Source of the DNA: Bacteroidaceae bacterium
GTDB lineage: Bacteria; Bacteroidota; Bacteroidia; Bacteroidales; Bacteroidaceae
Reading direction: 5' to 3'
Assembly (NCBI GenBank): GCA_017622495.1
Contig: JAGAQY010000059.1
Location: 1 to 64,000, forward strand
Length of the DNA stretch: 64,000 nt
The notes beneath the pieces are model-generated. The model did no database searches. It was not told the origin of the DNA and was given only the letters and a program-made list of their open reading frames with translations. This document shows positions 54,563 through 62,781 of the stretch, piece by piece. Each line of letters starts with the position of its first letter. Positions within the stretch are counted from its first letter, which is position 1. The translations under genes were made by a program, and so were the position numbers.

Positions 54563-55048
54563 GTGACGCACGAAGAATTCAAAAGACGGTTTATGCCATT
54601 GCAACAAATGCTCTATCGCGAAGCATATCGGATGCTTTGCGACAGGTTTGAGGCAGAGGATGCTGTACAGAACCTCTATGTGCGGTTGTGGGAACAGAAA
54701 GAGCTGCTCGACCACCTCGCTTCGCCCGAGGCTTATTGCCGGACGGTACTACGCAACATCTGCATAGACCGCTGGCGAGCCATCAAGGCACGCGATGGGG
54801 ATGTGGAACTCGTGGAAGAGATTACCGAGGCTAATGCGCCACCCGATGTGGAGCATGAGGAGGTTACGGAGTTTCTCGAACATTTTCTTGCCACGTTGCC
54901 CGAACAGCAGCAGCGGGTGATGCGGATGATGATGCAGGGAAACAAGGCCGAGGAGATTGCCGAGGTGACGCAGCTTGCTGTAGGAAATGTGAGAACCATC
55001 GTGTCGCGCATACGGCAGAAATTCAGAGAATTGTATTATAAACGATAA
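54563..55048 (+). CDS. ECF sigma factor
   Basis: A 161-residue RNA polymerase sigma factor of the ECF group. Region 2 (about 12-75): LYREAYRMLCDRFEAEDAVQ and LYVRLWEQ bind the core and melt the -10. Region 4 (about 105-158): LPEQQQRVMRMMMQGNKAEE and AVGNVRTIVSRIRQKF contact the -35. The first codon is GTG; ATG at 54593 would remove part of region 2. It heads an operon with an anti-sigma factor and two exported proteins. Confidence 0.92.
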   Translation: MTHEEFKRRFMPLQQMLYREAYRMLCDRFEAEDAVQNLYVRLWEQKELLDHLASPEAYCRTVLRNICIDRWRAIKARDGDVELVEEITEANAPPDVEHEEVTEFLEHFLATLPEQQQRVMRMMMQGNKAEEIAEVTQLAVGNVRTIVSRIRQKFRELYYKR

Positions 55049-55060
55049 GGAGTTTTGATT

Positions 55061-55669
55061 ATGGAAGAAAAACGATTGAGAGATATGATTGAGCGGTTCT
55101 TCAATGCCGAACTGACGGCAGAGGAAGAGCTGACGCTCTGTCGCTTTCTTTATGCAAACGAGGTTCCTGCCGAACTCCGCACAGACCGCGAGGTCATCAT
55201 TGCGCTATGCGGTACGCTCGAAGAGGCAGCTCTGCCCGAAGGAGCAACCGAGCGGTTAGAAGCGATGCTCGATGAGTTAGAGGAGATGAAGACCCACCTG
55301 AATCCTCTACGCGCTACGCTTGTAACGCCCCCGCCCTGCGGGCACCCCCTCTATAAACAGAGGGGGAGTTGGGCTAGGTCTTTCCTTCTCCGTGTCGCCT
55401 GCGCAGCAGCCGTGTTAGCAATCGTGTTCTTGGCCATACCCTATGGCGACAATAAGCATACGGACGAGGCAACGGTGTTGACGATGGTCGATGATGTGGA
55501 CAAAGACACCTTCGACAATCCCGAGGAGGCGATGCAATGCCTCATGGCAGCCTATGGCGATATCCAATATGCGATGAACACAACGCAGCGCCAGACCCAT
55601 GAGGCGTATCAGACGCTGGAGCAGTCGCAATCGATAATCCGAGAAATGTTTAATATGAATATAAATTGA
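55061..55669 (+). CDS. Membrane anti-sigma factor
   Basis: A 202-residue protein with an N-terminal acidic helical domain (1-80: RDMIERFFNAELTAEEELTL) likely to hold the sigma factor, one membrane helix (about 108-127: LLRVACAAAVLAIVFLAIPY) and a periplasmic Gln/Thr-rich helix. Residues about 87-106 (LVTPPPCGHPLYKQRGSWAR) are encoded by a palindromic intergenic-type repeat inserted in frame right before the membrane helix. I start it at ATG 55061, 12 bp after the sigma gene. A signal in the periplasm would release the sigma factor. Confidence 0.85.
   Translation: MEEKRLRDMIERFFNAELTAEEELTLCRFLYANEVPAELRTDREVIIALCGTLEEAALPEGATERLEAMLDELEEMKTHLNPLRATLVTPPPCGHPLYKQRGSWARSFLLRVACAAAVLAIVFLAIPYGDNKHTDEATVLTMVDDVDKDTFDNPEEAMQCLMAAYGDIQYAMNTTQRQTHEAYQTLEQSQSIIREMFNMNIN
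55345..55366 (+). repeat. Palindromic repeat within the anti-sigma gene
   Basis: CCCCCTCT (55345-55352) and AGAGGGGG (55359-55366) form a perfect 8-bp stem, next to GCCC/GGGC (55333-55343). It resembles GC-rich mobile-looking palindromes like those at 57738-57871, here read in frame. Confidence 0.75.
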
Positions 55670-55676
55670 CGCGAAT

Positions 55677-56228
55677 ATGAAACGATACATTTTATTAACC
55701 CTGATGGCCTTGGCGCTTCACATGGGCAGCCTATTCGCCCAGTCGGCACAGCCTCGAGAGAAGAGCGAAGTGGAGGTGTTCATGCAACAGGTAGCAAAGG
55801 TAGTTGCTAAGTCCAACGAGATTGACTATTCCTACATCTCAACCAACATGTTCAAGCAGATATTGTCGCAGTTGTTATCCATAGTTAATGACGAGGCAAA
55901 GGAAGAAATGGGTATAGACAAAATATTTGGATCTGCAATGTATATGCGACGCTTTATCAGCACAGGAACCGAGGGCTACAAACTATTGGAAGTTGCAATG
56001 AATCCGTTCTGGGGCTTCCTAGAAGAAAAGGAGGTGGTTATGGACATGGAACTATGTGCTCTTAACCGACAAGACGGGGTGGTTTCAATGATATATGGCA
56101 ACTCTGAAAATGTGCTCGTCATCAACAACAACCACAAAGACTTGAAGTATAGCATAGTGTTTGTTGCAGGTTTATCATACGAAGCCTTTATGAAGATGAA
56201 CGATAGTGGTATAGACTTAGGATTTTGA
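55677..56228 (+). CDS. DUF4252-family exported protein
   Basis: A 183-residue protein with a signal peptide at 1-21 (ending GSLFAQ). The rest matches the DUF4252 pattern found beside ECF sigma/anti-sigma pairs in Bacteroidetes (ISTNMFKQILSQL, YMRRFISTGTEGYKLLEVAM). Its function is unknown; it is 7 bp after the anti-sigma gene and very likely a target or modulator of the same system. Confidence 0.8.
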   Translation: MKRYILLTLMALALHMGSLFAQSAQPREKSEVEVFMQQVAKVVAKSNEIDYSYISTNMFKQILSQLLSIVNDEAKEEMGIDKIFGSAMYMRRFISTGTEGYKLLEVAMNPFWGFLEEKEVVMDMELCALNRQDGVVSMIYGNSENVLVINNNHKDLKYSIVFVAGLSYEAFMKMNDSGIDLGF

Positions 56229-56247
56229 TTAGAACACAGAACATATT

Positions 56248-57729
56248 ATGAAAAAGATGATATTATGCTTCATGGCCGTATGCACGGCAATGACGATGCA
56301 AGCCCAAGAGATAGATTGGACAGGATTGACGATATTTGCAGAAGAACTGGAGGCACTTCAAGATGAACATGTGTCGTGCGACACGATGACACACCGAGAA
56401 TTGCTGGATTATCTGGACACGGAGATTGTCTGTGTTTTCGATGCTGATACTCTACTTGCTAAATTAGATAAGAAGGACTTCCGACTCATCAAAATTTCAT
56501 CACATGATGGCATCGGCCGTGAAAGCATCTATAAGGTACTCGACAAATACGAGGTCACTACTGCAGAGGTATTGTTTGGTATTCCCTTGTTGATCTGCAA
56601 TCGCAGAGATGGTGCTCAAGTAATGCTCTTTGTCGGTGATAAGGCATCGCTGATGATTCTCGATTACGGAGACTCAATAGAGGTGCTCTATCTGAATACA
56701 GACTTGATGGAGATCATTAAGGAGATCTTTACGGCGATGATGATAAATGGCAATGGCGGCAGTATTACCATTGGCGAATCGGGAGACCTGCAGTTCAGTT
56801 ACTCGTTCAAGAGAACAAGAGACGAGCAAGAGGAGGACGAGGAAGATCCGAAAGTATATTCGTTCGACCAGCAGTCCAGCGGCAACGATCCGTATGAGCG
56901 TTTAAATGAAGAGGTCGGCAAAGTGGCTGCGAGGACCGCAATACCCGACTTTTCGGAGTTGAACAAAGAGATTGAGAAATTGGGAAAGCCCTCATTCCTC
57001 CTCATCCCTGGCACCGATTGCTACAATGTATTTACCCCCTCTGTGCCCGAAGAAATACGAAAAGAAATGCAACCCTATGCGGCCTATGGCGTATATGACT
57101 GGATCAACGGCCTGGGCTTCGGTAAAGGCATGACAGACAGCGCCGACCAGAAGTCCGAAATCATCCTCCCCGAAGATGTGGCACGGCTCTATGCCGTGAA
57201 GCACCTGCCGCAAGAGAAGTGGAACGAGGAGGGCTACTCGCCGATGCTCAAGGCGATATACCAAAAGGAGTATCAGGGTGGCACACCAGCCGTGCTCTAC
57301 CGCCACTCGAAGAACGAGGCGGGCTACAGGGACATGCTCAGTGACCTGGGCTTCCTCTTCAAACTCGAACTCGGCGACACCTACAAGAATCTGAAGGTGA
57401 CGCAGCAGAGCGAGCGCGAGGGCAGACGTTTCGTACAACTCTATGGCGAGGGCGGCATCCTGATGTGCGTGTTCGAGTCGTCCGAGGATAAATACTGCCA
57501 CATGAGCATCCTCATCGGTGGTGCTGGTGGCTTCGAGCAAGCAGTCAACGAGTATGTCGTCGGTGGAGAGAGAGACATTGCCACACGGTGCAACATCATC
57601 ATCAACAGCGACCTCTCGGGCGATTCAGGCGGTATACACTTCACCACCGATGAGTACTTCTTTGCCGGCAAGTCGCACAAGAGCGGTGTGCACATCGATT
57701 TCCGTTATTGGGATTTGTATACAAAATAA
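56248..57729 (+). CDS. Exported protein of the ECF operon, unknown
   Basis: A 493-residue protein with a signal peptide at 1-19 (ending TMQAQ). The first 190 residues resemble the preceding DUF4252 gene in style (LLICNRRDGAQVMLFVGDKA). An acidic linker (DEQEEDEEDPKVYSFDQQ) near 190-210 leads into an unknown C-terminal domain (about 240-493) with GGIHFTTDEYFFAGKS. I know no family for it. It is 19 bp after the DUF4252 gene. The 5' half is AT-richer than the 3' half, which hints at a mosaic gene. Confidence 0.7.
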   Translation: MKKMILCFMAVCTAMTMQAQEIDWTGLTIFAEELEALQDEHVSCDTMTHRELLDYLDTEIVCVFDADTLLAKLDKKDFRLIKISSHDGIGRESIYKVLDKYEVTTAEVLFGIPLLICNRRDGAQVMLFVGDKASLMILDYGDSIEVLYLNTDLMEIIKEIFTAMMINGNGGSITIGESGDLQFSYSFKRTRDEQEEDEEDPKVYSFDQQSSGNDPYERLNEEVGKVAARTAIPDFSELNKEIEKLGKPSFLLIPGTDCYNVFTPSVPEEIRKEMQPYAAYGVYDWINGLGFGKGMTDSADQKSEIILPEDVARLYAVKHLPQEKWNEEGYSPMLKAIYQKEYQGGTPAVLYRHSKNEAGYRDMLSDLGFLFKLELGDTYKNLKVTQQSEREGRRFVQLYGEGGILMCVFESSEDKYCHMSILIGGAGGFEQAVNEYVVGGERDIATRCNIIINSDLSGDSGGIHFTTDEYFFAGKSHKSGVHIDFRYWDLYTK

Positions 57730-57737
57730 AAGTTCTC

Positions 57738-57871
57738 TTACCCCCTCCGCTCCATTACGCCCTGCTCCATTACGCTCGTCCCCCTTAAAGGGCGACAGTT
57801 CCTTAAGTTAGTTTCGACGGACTCTGCACTCTCCCTCTTTAAGGGGGAGTCCCCGTAGGGGGAGGGGGTAA
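57738..57871. repeat. 134-bp element with 11-bp terminal inverted repeats
   Basis: TTACCCCCTCC (57738-57748) and GGAGGGGGTAA (57861-57871) bound a 134-bp stretch with internal inverted CCCTTAAAGGG and CTTTAAGGGGGAG words and a doubled CTCCATTACGC word. Small, non-coding and bounded, it looks like a miniature inverted-repeat element. The rest of the 57730-57913 gap is a short AACTTAAAAACTC word stretch. Confidence 0.75.
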
Positions 57872-57913
57872 CAAAAAAGAAACAGATTCAACAACTTAAA
57901 AACTCAAAACAAT

Positions 57914-58909
57914 ATGAACAAAAGATTATCATTGACAACGATGCTTGCTATCATAAGCTTCGTGTCGCTCGTGGCACAGACCACAGCACTCGTGCCTTAC
58001 GTGGGCGGTTACTTTGTAAAGAACGGCGATGAGTGGACAGAGTATCGCCCTGCCGACAAGGTGGGCAAGTGGAGCACCTACAAGCAGTACAAGGAGAACG
58101 ACACCTTCTTCTATGTGAAGAACAAGAAATGTAACTTGGCCATTCCTAAACTGGGTAAGGACATGATCTCCATCGACCGCGAGAAGAATGGTAAGTGGGA
58201 GCAGGTGTACACCACCATCGACGTGCACCACCAGTGCACCGAGCCCGACGGACTCTTCTACTGCTACAACGATGGCCGTGGCCGCGAGCATAACGGCTAC
58301 TTCGTACGTCTCGATGGTGGCGTATGGCACGAATATGCCCCGGGCAAGAAGCGCGGCGTGTGGGCCGAGTTCAAGCAGACAGGCGAGGACAAGGACTACT
58401 TCATCGTGGAGAGCACCGAGAACATCGTGCGCATCCCCAAGAGAGAGGGACTCAACTTCATCATCACCAAGCCCGGCTACGACGGCTGGCGCGGAGGCTA
58501 CACCACGAAGGCCATCTATGACCGCTCGGCAGCATATCTTTACCATTTCGATTTCGAGTACCATGGGGCAGCGAAGCGGGGAAACAACTTCAAGCTCAAC
58601 AAGAAAGGTGGTCGCATCAGCCTCGACAACAAGTGCAACCTGCAGATAGCCTTCGGTGGCAAACACTACGACTTCGTGTACCAATCTATTGAGATTGTCG
58701 AGGGACAGGGCGGATTGTCGTCACTCGTCTCTAAGGGCAGCGAGTGCATCCTCATTACCATCGACAAGGACAACAGGGTAATGCTCTACGATGGCAGTGC
58801 CCGCGTAGAAAGCAAGAGGATAGGTGAGAAGGTACTTCTCGTTGGAGCCAGCGGCAAGGATTACCGCGCCATCATAGAGCAGCTACGCATCGGTACGTTC
58901 CGCATGTAA
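57914..58909 (+). CDS. Exported protein with a duplicated domain, unknown
   Basis: A 331-residue protein, signal peptide about 1-21 (ending SLVAQ). Two similar segments of about 75-100 residues: GGYFVKNGDEWTEYRPADKV...YFYVKN and NGYFVRLDGGVWHEYAPGKK...YFIVES, each followed by a short I-P-K motif. The C-terminal third is beta-rich. Not a family I can name. It is separated from the ECF operon by the 134-bp element and may or may not belong to it. A terminator follows at 58941. Confidence 0.68.
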   Translation: MNKRLSLTTMLAIISFVSLVAQTTALVPYVGGYFVKNGDEWTEYRPADKVGKWSTYKQYKENDTFFYVKNKKCNLAIPKLGKDMISIDREKNGKWEQVYTTIDVHHQCTEPDGLFYCYNDGRGREHNGYFVRLDGGVWHEYAPGKKRGVWAEFKQTGEDKDYFIVESTENIVRIPKREGLNFIITKPGYDGWRGGYTTKAIYDRSAAYLYHFDFEYHGAAKRGNNFKLNKKGGRISLDNKCNLQIAFGGKHYDFVYQSIEIVEGQGGLSSLVSKGSECILITIDKDNRVMLYDGSARVESKRIGEKVLLVGASGKDYRAIIEQLRIGTFRM

Positions 58910-58940
58910 ATATATTCTTCATTGTAAGAATTGGCGGAGC

Positions 58941-58978
58941 ATGAAGGGCACTTTTCTTGAGACTTGGGTGCCCTTCAT
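58941..58978 (+). terminator. Terminator
   Basis: ATGAAGGGCAC (58941-58951) pairs with GTGCCCTTCAT (58968-58978), followed by TTCTTCGTTC. Confidence 0.82.
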
Positions 58979-59127
58979 TTCTTCGTTCTATTGTCGGTTC
59001 ACAAACGTCAAGGCACTTGGTTGCAATTACATGGCAATTAGTAAAAATCTTCACCCTTTTTCTCTTACTCTCACAGATTCTTATTACTTTTACTTCTTGA
59101 AAACAATTTTGTGAAAATCGAACCCGC

Positions 59128-60342
59128 ATGAAGCAGATAATAAACCATTTCACCGACAACGACCTCTACACCTTCACCTGCATGTACTATGTGCTGCAGA
59201 AATACCCCCGTGCCGAGACCGAGTATAGCTTCTTTGACCGCAACCGCACTTGCTACCCTAAGGGCTTCGACGCCCTGCTGCGCGAGCAGCTCGAGCACTT
59301 GGCCGAGGTCACCATCACCGATGAGGAGCGCGAGTATATGACCAGCGCCTTCCCCTTCCTGCCCTATTGGTTTATCAATGTCTTCCTCCGCGGCTTCCGC
59401 TTCAACTCCGCAGAGCTCACCATCACACAGGACGAGGAGGGGCATCTCGACATCAGCGTCAGGGGCAAGTGGTGGAGCACCATCATCTGGGAGATGCCCA
59501 TCCTGGCCACCATATCGGAGCTGATGCACATACTCAATGGCGATACCGAGAAGTACGATGCCGATGCCGAGTATGCCAAGAGCTTCGACAAGGGGTGTCA
59601 GATATGGCGTGGCGGACTCACCCTGGGCGATATGGGTACGCGTCGCCGCTTCTCCTTTGCCCATCAGGAGCGCGTCATCGATGCTCTGATGCAATCGTAC
59701 CGCGAGGTGAAGAACGAGACTGGCGGACAGTGCGGCCGCTTCACCGGCACATCGAACGTCTACTTTGCCATGAAGAAGGGCATCCCCTGCTTGGGTACCA
59801 TGAGCCACCAGTGCATCTCGTTCGAGGAGATCGTGAGCGGCGTCTTCGAATGCAACTACAACGTGATGAACAAATGGTCCGAGGTGTACGACGGTAACGT
59901 GGGCATCTTCCTCTACGACTGCTTTGGCGACCGCGTCTTCTTCAATAACCTTTCCAAGCGCATGGCCATGACCTTCAGCGGCCTACGCATCGACAGTGGC
60001 CGCGAGGAGGAGCAGGTAGACCTCATCGTCGAGAAATACAAGCAGCTGGGCATCGACCCCATGACCAAGCAGGCCGTCTTCAGCAACGGACTCGACATTG
60101 CCCGCGCCATCGAGATACACCGCTACTGCGAGGGCAAGATTGTCGACAGCTACGGTGTGGGCACTTTCCTCACCTGCGACGTCACCGGCTGCTCGCCCAT
60201 GAACATCGTCATCAAGCTCGTGCGTGGCCGCATCACCGAGTCGCGCGAATGGCACCCCTGCGTGAAGCTCTCGTGCGACAAAGGCAAGACCCTGGGCGAC
60301 AAGCAGAAGTGCGATTACCTCGTGTCGGTGCTGAACAGATGA
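59128..60342 (+). CDS. pncB: Nicotinate phosphoribosyltransferase
   Basis: Joins nicotinate to PRPP with ATP to give nicotinate mononucleotide in NAD salvage (Preiss-Handler pathway). The 404 residues show FTDNDLYTFTCMY at 8-20, GTSNVYFAMKKG at 207-218, and GTMSHQCISF at 223-232, whose His227 is the residue that is phosphorylated in the cycle. RIDSGREE and YGVGTFLT complete the PRPP and product sites. The promoter is not obvious; the region before it has TACTTTTA, one base off consensus. It converges on the LuxR regulator, with 7 bp between stops. Confidence 0.95.
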   Translation: MKQIINHFTDNDLYTFTCMYYVLQKYPRAETEYSFFDRNRTCYPKGFDALLREQLEHLAEVTITDEEREYMTSAFPFLPYWFINVFLRGFRFNSAELTITQDEEGHLDISVRGKWWSTIIWEMPILATISELMHILNGDTEKYDADAEYAKSFDKGCQIWRGGLTLGDMGTRRRFSFAHQERVIDALMQSYREVKNETGGQCGRFTGTSNVYFAMKKGIPCLGTMSHQCISFEEIVSGVFECNYNVMNKWSEVYDGNVGIFLYDCFGDRVFFNNLSKRMAMTFSGLRIDSGREEEQVDLIVEKYKQLGIDPMTKQAVFSNGLDIARAIEIHRYCEGKIVDSYGVGTFLTCDVTGCSPMNIVIKLVRGRITESREWHPCVKLSCDKGKTLGDKQKCDYLVSVLNR

Positions 60343-60349
60343 TCCACCC

Positions 60350-61300
60350 TCACTGCTGTATGTCCTCGATGCGGACGAGCTTGTTGGCGATGGCGTAGAT
60401 GATGAGGCCGGCGGTGGAGTGTATCTGTAACTTTTGCGATATGTTGCGGCGGTGGGTGGCCACGGTGTGCACCGAGAGGCAGAGGGTGTCGGCAATCTCT
60501 TTGTTGCTCAGTCCCTTGGTGATACTGATGAGGATGTCCTTCTCGCGGTCGCTCAGGAGGTCCGACCTGTCGCGGTCAGCAGGGTCGGTGTCGGTATCGT
60601 CGGTGTAGAGGATGGTGCCGCTCAGGGCGAGCTGTTGCTCCACAAGCTTGACTGCGGGCACGAAGAGGTGGTCCTCGATCATGCAGTGCGAGGTGAGGTC
60701 CTGCTCGCAGAGGAGGATGTCGAGCAGTACGGCATTGAGCAGGTAGTTGTTCTTCTCGGGGCAGTAGCGGATGATGATGTCCTTGAGCTCCTTGAGCTTG
60801 TCGCTCATGGGGGTGTGCTTGCCGGCAAAGTCCTTGATGGAGTAGTCGCGGCTGAGGAAGCCCTGCAGGAGCTGCTCGACGTAGGCGAAGACAACCTCGT
60901 TCTCGTGCTCCATGTGCTTGCGCACCTCGGCCACATAGTCGTCATAGAAGCGGAGGATGAGCATGGCGATGTCGTTGCTGCCCGAGCAGTCGATGGCCTC
61001 GATGAGCTTGCGGCGCAGGGTGGGGAGGTTGAAGTCGAGGAAGTACTCGTGGGCCTGCTTGAGGTAGCCGATGAGCGAGGGCAGCGACACGGACTCGTGG
61101 CTGTAGGGCTTGTCGGAAACGAAGTTGGCTACCTCGAGGAAGGTGGCCTCGTCGACGCCGTGTATGTGGCACACGTCGTGCACGGTCATGTCGCCAAATC
61201 CTAATGAGATGCCGAAGCGTCCCATCACGAGGATGAGGGCGTTGTTGTCCTTCACCAGGTGGCGCATCTTGTCGTCGTGCTTGTATGCGGTGTTGCTCAT
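60350..61300 (-). CDS. Hemerythrin-domain LuxR-type transcriptional regulator
   Basis: A 316-residue fusion. Residues 8-66 resemble the small helical N-terminal domain of ScdA/RIC proteins. Residues about 75-225 form a four-helix hemerythrin-like domain with the di-iron ligand pattern H84, H129-x3-E133, H162, H205-x3-E209 and H211. Residues 247-310 are a LuxR/GerE helix-turn-helix (LSDREKDILISITKGLSNKE, TVATHRRNISQKL). The iron domain probably senses O2, NO or iron state and alters DNA binding. It is divergent from a porin-imelysin operon, and an inverted repeat covers both promoters. Confidence 0.88.
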   Translation of the reverse strand: MSNTAYKHDDKMRHLVKDNNALILVMGRFGISLGFGDMTVHDVCHIHGVDEATFLEVANFVSDKPYSHESVSLPSLIGYLKQAHEYFLDFNLPTLRRKLIEAIDCSGSNDIAMLILRFYDDYVAEVRKHMEHENEVVFAYVEQLLQGFLSRDYSIKDFAGKHTPMSDKLKELKDIIIRYCPEKNNYLLNAVLLDILLCEQDLTSHCMIEDHLFVPAVKLVEQQLALSGTILYTDDTDTDPADRDRSDLLSDREKDILISITKGLSNKEIADTLCLSVHTVATHRRNISQKLQIHSTAGLIIYAIANKLVRIEDIQQ

Positions 61301-61333
61301 CTCTGTTTATTTTCTTGTCGTTTAACGACACTG

Positions 61334-61364
61334 CAAAATTACATACATCTTTATAAATAGGCAA
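61334..61364 (-). promoter_or_regulatory. Promoter of the LuxR regulator
   Basis: Minus strand: TTG (61362-61364), 20 bp, TAATTTTG (61334-61341). The TTG lies inside the left inverted-repeat arm. Confidence 0.8.
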
Positions 61365-61428
61365 TACTTAAAATTTGGTAAAATGCGATAAAAAATGCTG
61401 TGCGAAAATACCAAAAACAGAGTATTGC
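61361..61428. promoter_or_regulatory. 20-bp inverted repeat operator candidate
   Basis: GCAATACTTAAAATTTGGTA (61361-61380) and TACCAAAAACAGAGTATTGC (61409-61428) agree as GCAATACT-N5-TTTGGTA in inverted orientation, 28 bp apart. Each arm covers the -33 of one divergent promoter, so one bound regulator dimer or tetramer could control both. Confidence 0.75.
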
Positions 61429-61455
61429 CGCCTTGTGAGGGGCGCAGTACCTTTG
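61425..61455 (+). promoter_or_regulatory. Promoter of the porin-imelysin operon
   Basis: TTG (61425-61427), 20 bp, TACCTTTG (61448-61455). It sets the porin start at ATG 61481; a GTG at 61460 would be too close to the transcript start. Confidence 0.85.
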
Positions 61456-61480
61456 CAGCGTGAAATCAAATGCAACGATT

Positions 61481-62746
61481 ATGAGACGACTGATGATATG
61501 CATGCTGCTGGTAGTCTTCGCAGGCCTGGCGGCTACGGCTCAGGAGAGGGGCACGCGCCTCACGCTGGGCGGATATGGCGAGGCGGTGATGATGCGCAAC
61601 TTCTACAGCGACAAGTATATGCGCTATACCGATGCGGCCAACTACAAGGATGCCGAGGGGCACGGACGTGCCGACCTCCCGCACGTGGTGTTTTACGTGG
61701 GCTACGACTTCGGTAACGGGTGGAGCATGAGCTCGGAGATAGAGTTTGAGCACGGAGGCACCGAGAGCGCCATGGAGATAGAGGAAGAAGAGGGCGGCGA
61801 GTATGAATCGGAGGTGGAACGCGGAGGCGAGGTAGCCCTGGAGCAGTTCTGGATTCAGAAGTCGTGGTCGAGGGCGGCAAACCTGCGCATGGGACATATC
61901 ATCGTGCCTGTGGGTGGTACCAACCAGCATCATATGCCTACGGAGTTTTTCACCGTATACCGCCCCGAGGGGGAGAACACCATCATGCCCTGCACGTGGC
62001 ACGAGACGGGAGTGAGCCTATGGGGCCGACTGGGCGACTGGCGCTACGAGGTGCAGGCTCTGGCGGGCCTCGATGCCGACCGGTTCGGCCGCAAGGGATG
62101 GATACACGACGGGGCAGGGAGTCCCTACGAATTCAAGATTGCCAACAACTATGCGGCTGCGTTCCGTGTAGACAACTACTCGCTCCCGGGACTGCGCGTG
62201 GCAGTGAGCGGATATGCGGGCAATGCCTTCAAGAACACGCTGAGCGCCACCGAGGCCGAGCGCTACAAGGATGTGAAGGGCACGGTGCTGATAGGCGCGA
62301 TGGACTTCACCTACGATGCCTGTAACTGGATAGTGCGCGGCAACTTCGACTATGGGCACCTGACCGACTCGGAGCTCATCACCCGATACAACAAGACCAT
62401 GCGCAAGGACTCTCCCTCGCCCAAGCAGGATGTGGCTTCCGATGCCATTGCCTACGGCATAGAGGCGGGGTACGACATCTTTGCACCGGTGGAGGCGATG
62501 CACGGGAAGGGACAGCGACTCTACCTCTTCGGCCGCTACGAGGGCTACGACTCCATGTTCAGGACGGCCGAGAATGTGATGGACTATGCCTGGTGTGGAT
62601 GCCAGCGCGTGGCGGCAGGTATCAACTACTTCCCCCTGAACGATATCGTCATCAAGGCCGAGTATAGCCACCGCTTCATGGCCAAGGGCTACAACGACGA
62701 ACCCTCGGTGTCGATAGGCATCGCCTACTCAGGATTCTTTAGGTGA
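61481..62746 (+). CDS. Outer membrane porin-like protein
   Basis: A 421-residue beta-barrel protein, signal peptide 1-21 (ending AATAQ). GTRLTLGGYGEAVMM opens the barrel; LEQFWIQKSWSRAANLRMGHI and MPTEFFTVYRPEGENTIMP resemble the phosphate/phosphonate-type or substrate-specific porins of Bacteroidetes, and VSIGIAYSGFFR is the final strand. An acidic loop (EIEEEEGGEYESEVERGGE, about 90-115) could attract cations such as iron. It lies 35 bp before an imelysin gene. Confidence 0.8.
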   Translation: MRRLMICMLLVVFAGLAATAQERGTRLTLGGYGEAVMMRNFYSDKYMRYTDAANYKDAEGHGRADLPHVVFYVGYDFGNGWSMSSEIEFEHGGTESAMEIEEEEGGEYESEVERGGEVALEQFWIQKSWSRAANLRMGHIIVPVGGTNQHHMPTEFFTVYRPEGENTIMPCTWHETGVSLWGRLGDWRYEVQALAGLDADRFGRKGWIHDGAGSPYEFKIANNYAAAFRVDNYSLPGLRVAVSGYAGNAFKNTLSATEAERYKDVKGTVLIGAMDFTYDACNWIVRGNFDYGHLTDSELITRYNKTMRKDSPSPKQDVASDAIAYGIEAGYDIFAPVEAMHGKGQRLYLFGRYEGYDSMFRTAENVMDYAWCGCQRVAAGINYFPLNDIVIKAEYSHRFMAKGYNDEPSVSIGIAYSGFFR

Positions 62747-62781
62747 GAAAGTTGTAAAATAACTAAATAACCCCAACCACA

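Noticed and set aside
60434..61204. 256-codon plus-strand frame opposite the LuxR regulator
   Set aside because: Antisense shadow; the minus-strand product has clear hemerythrin and HTH motifs.
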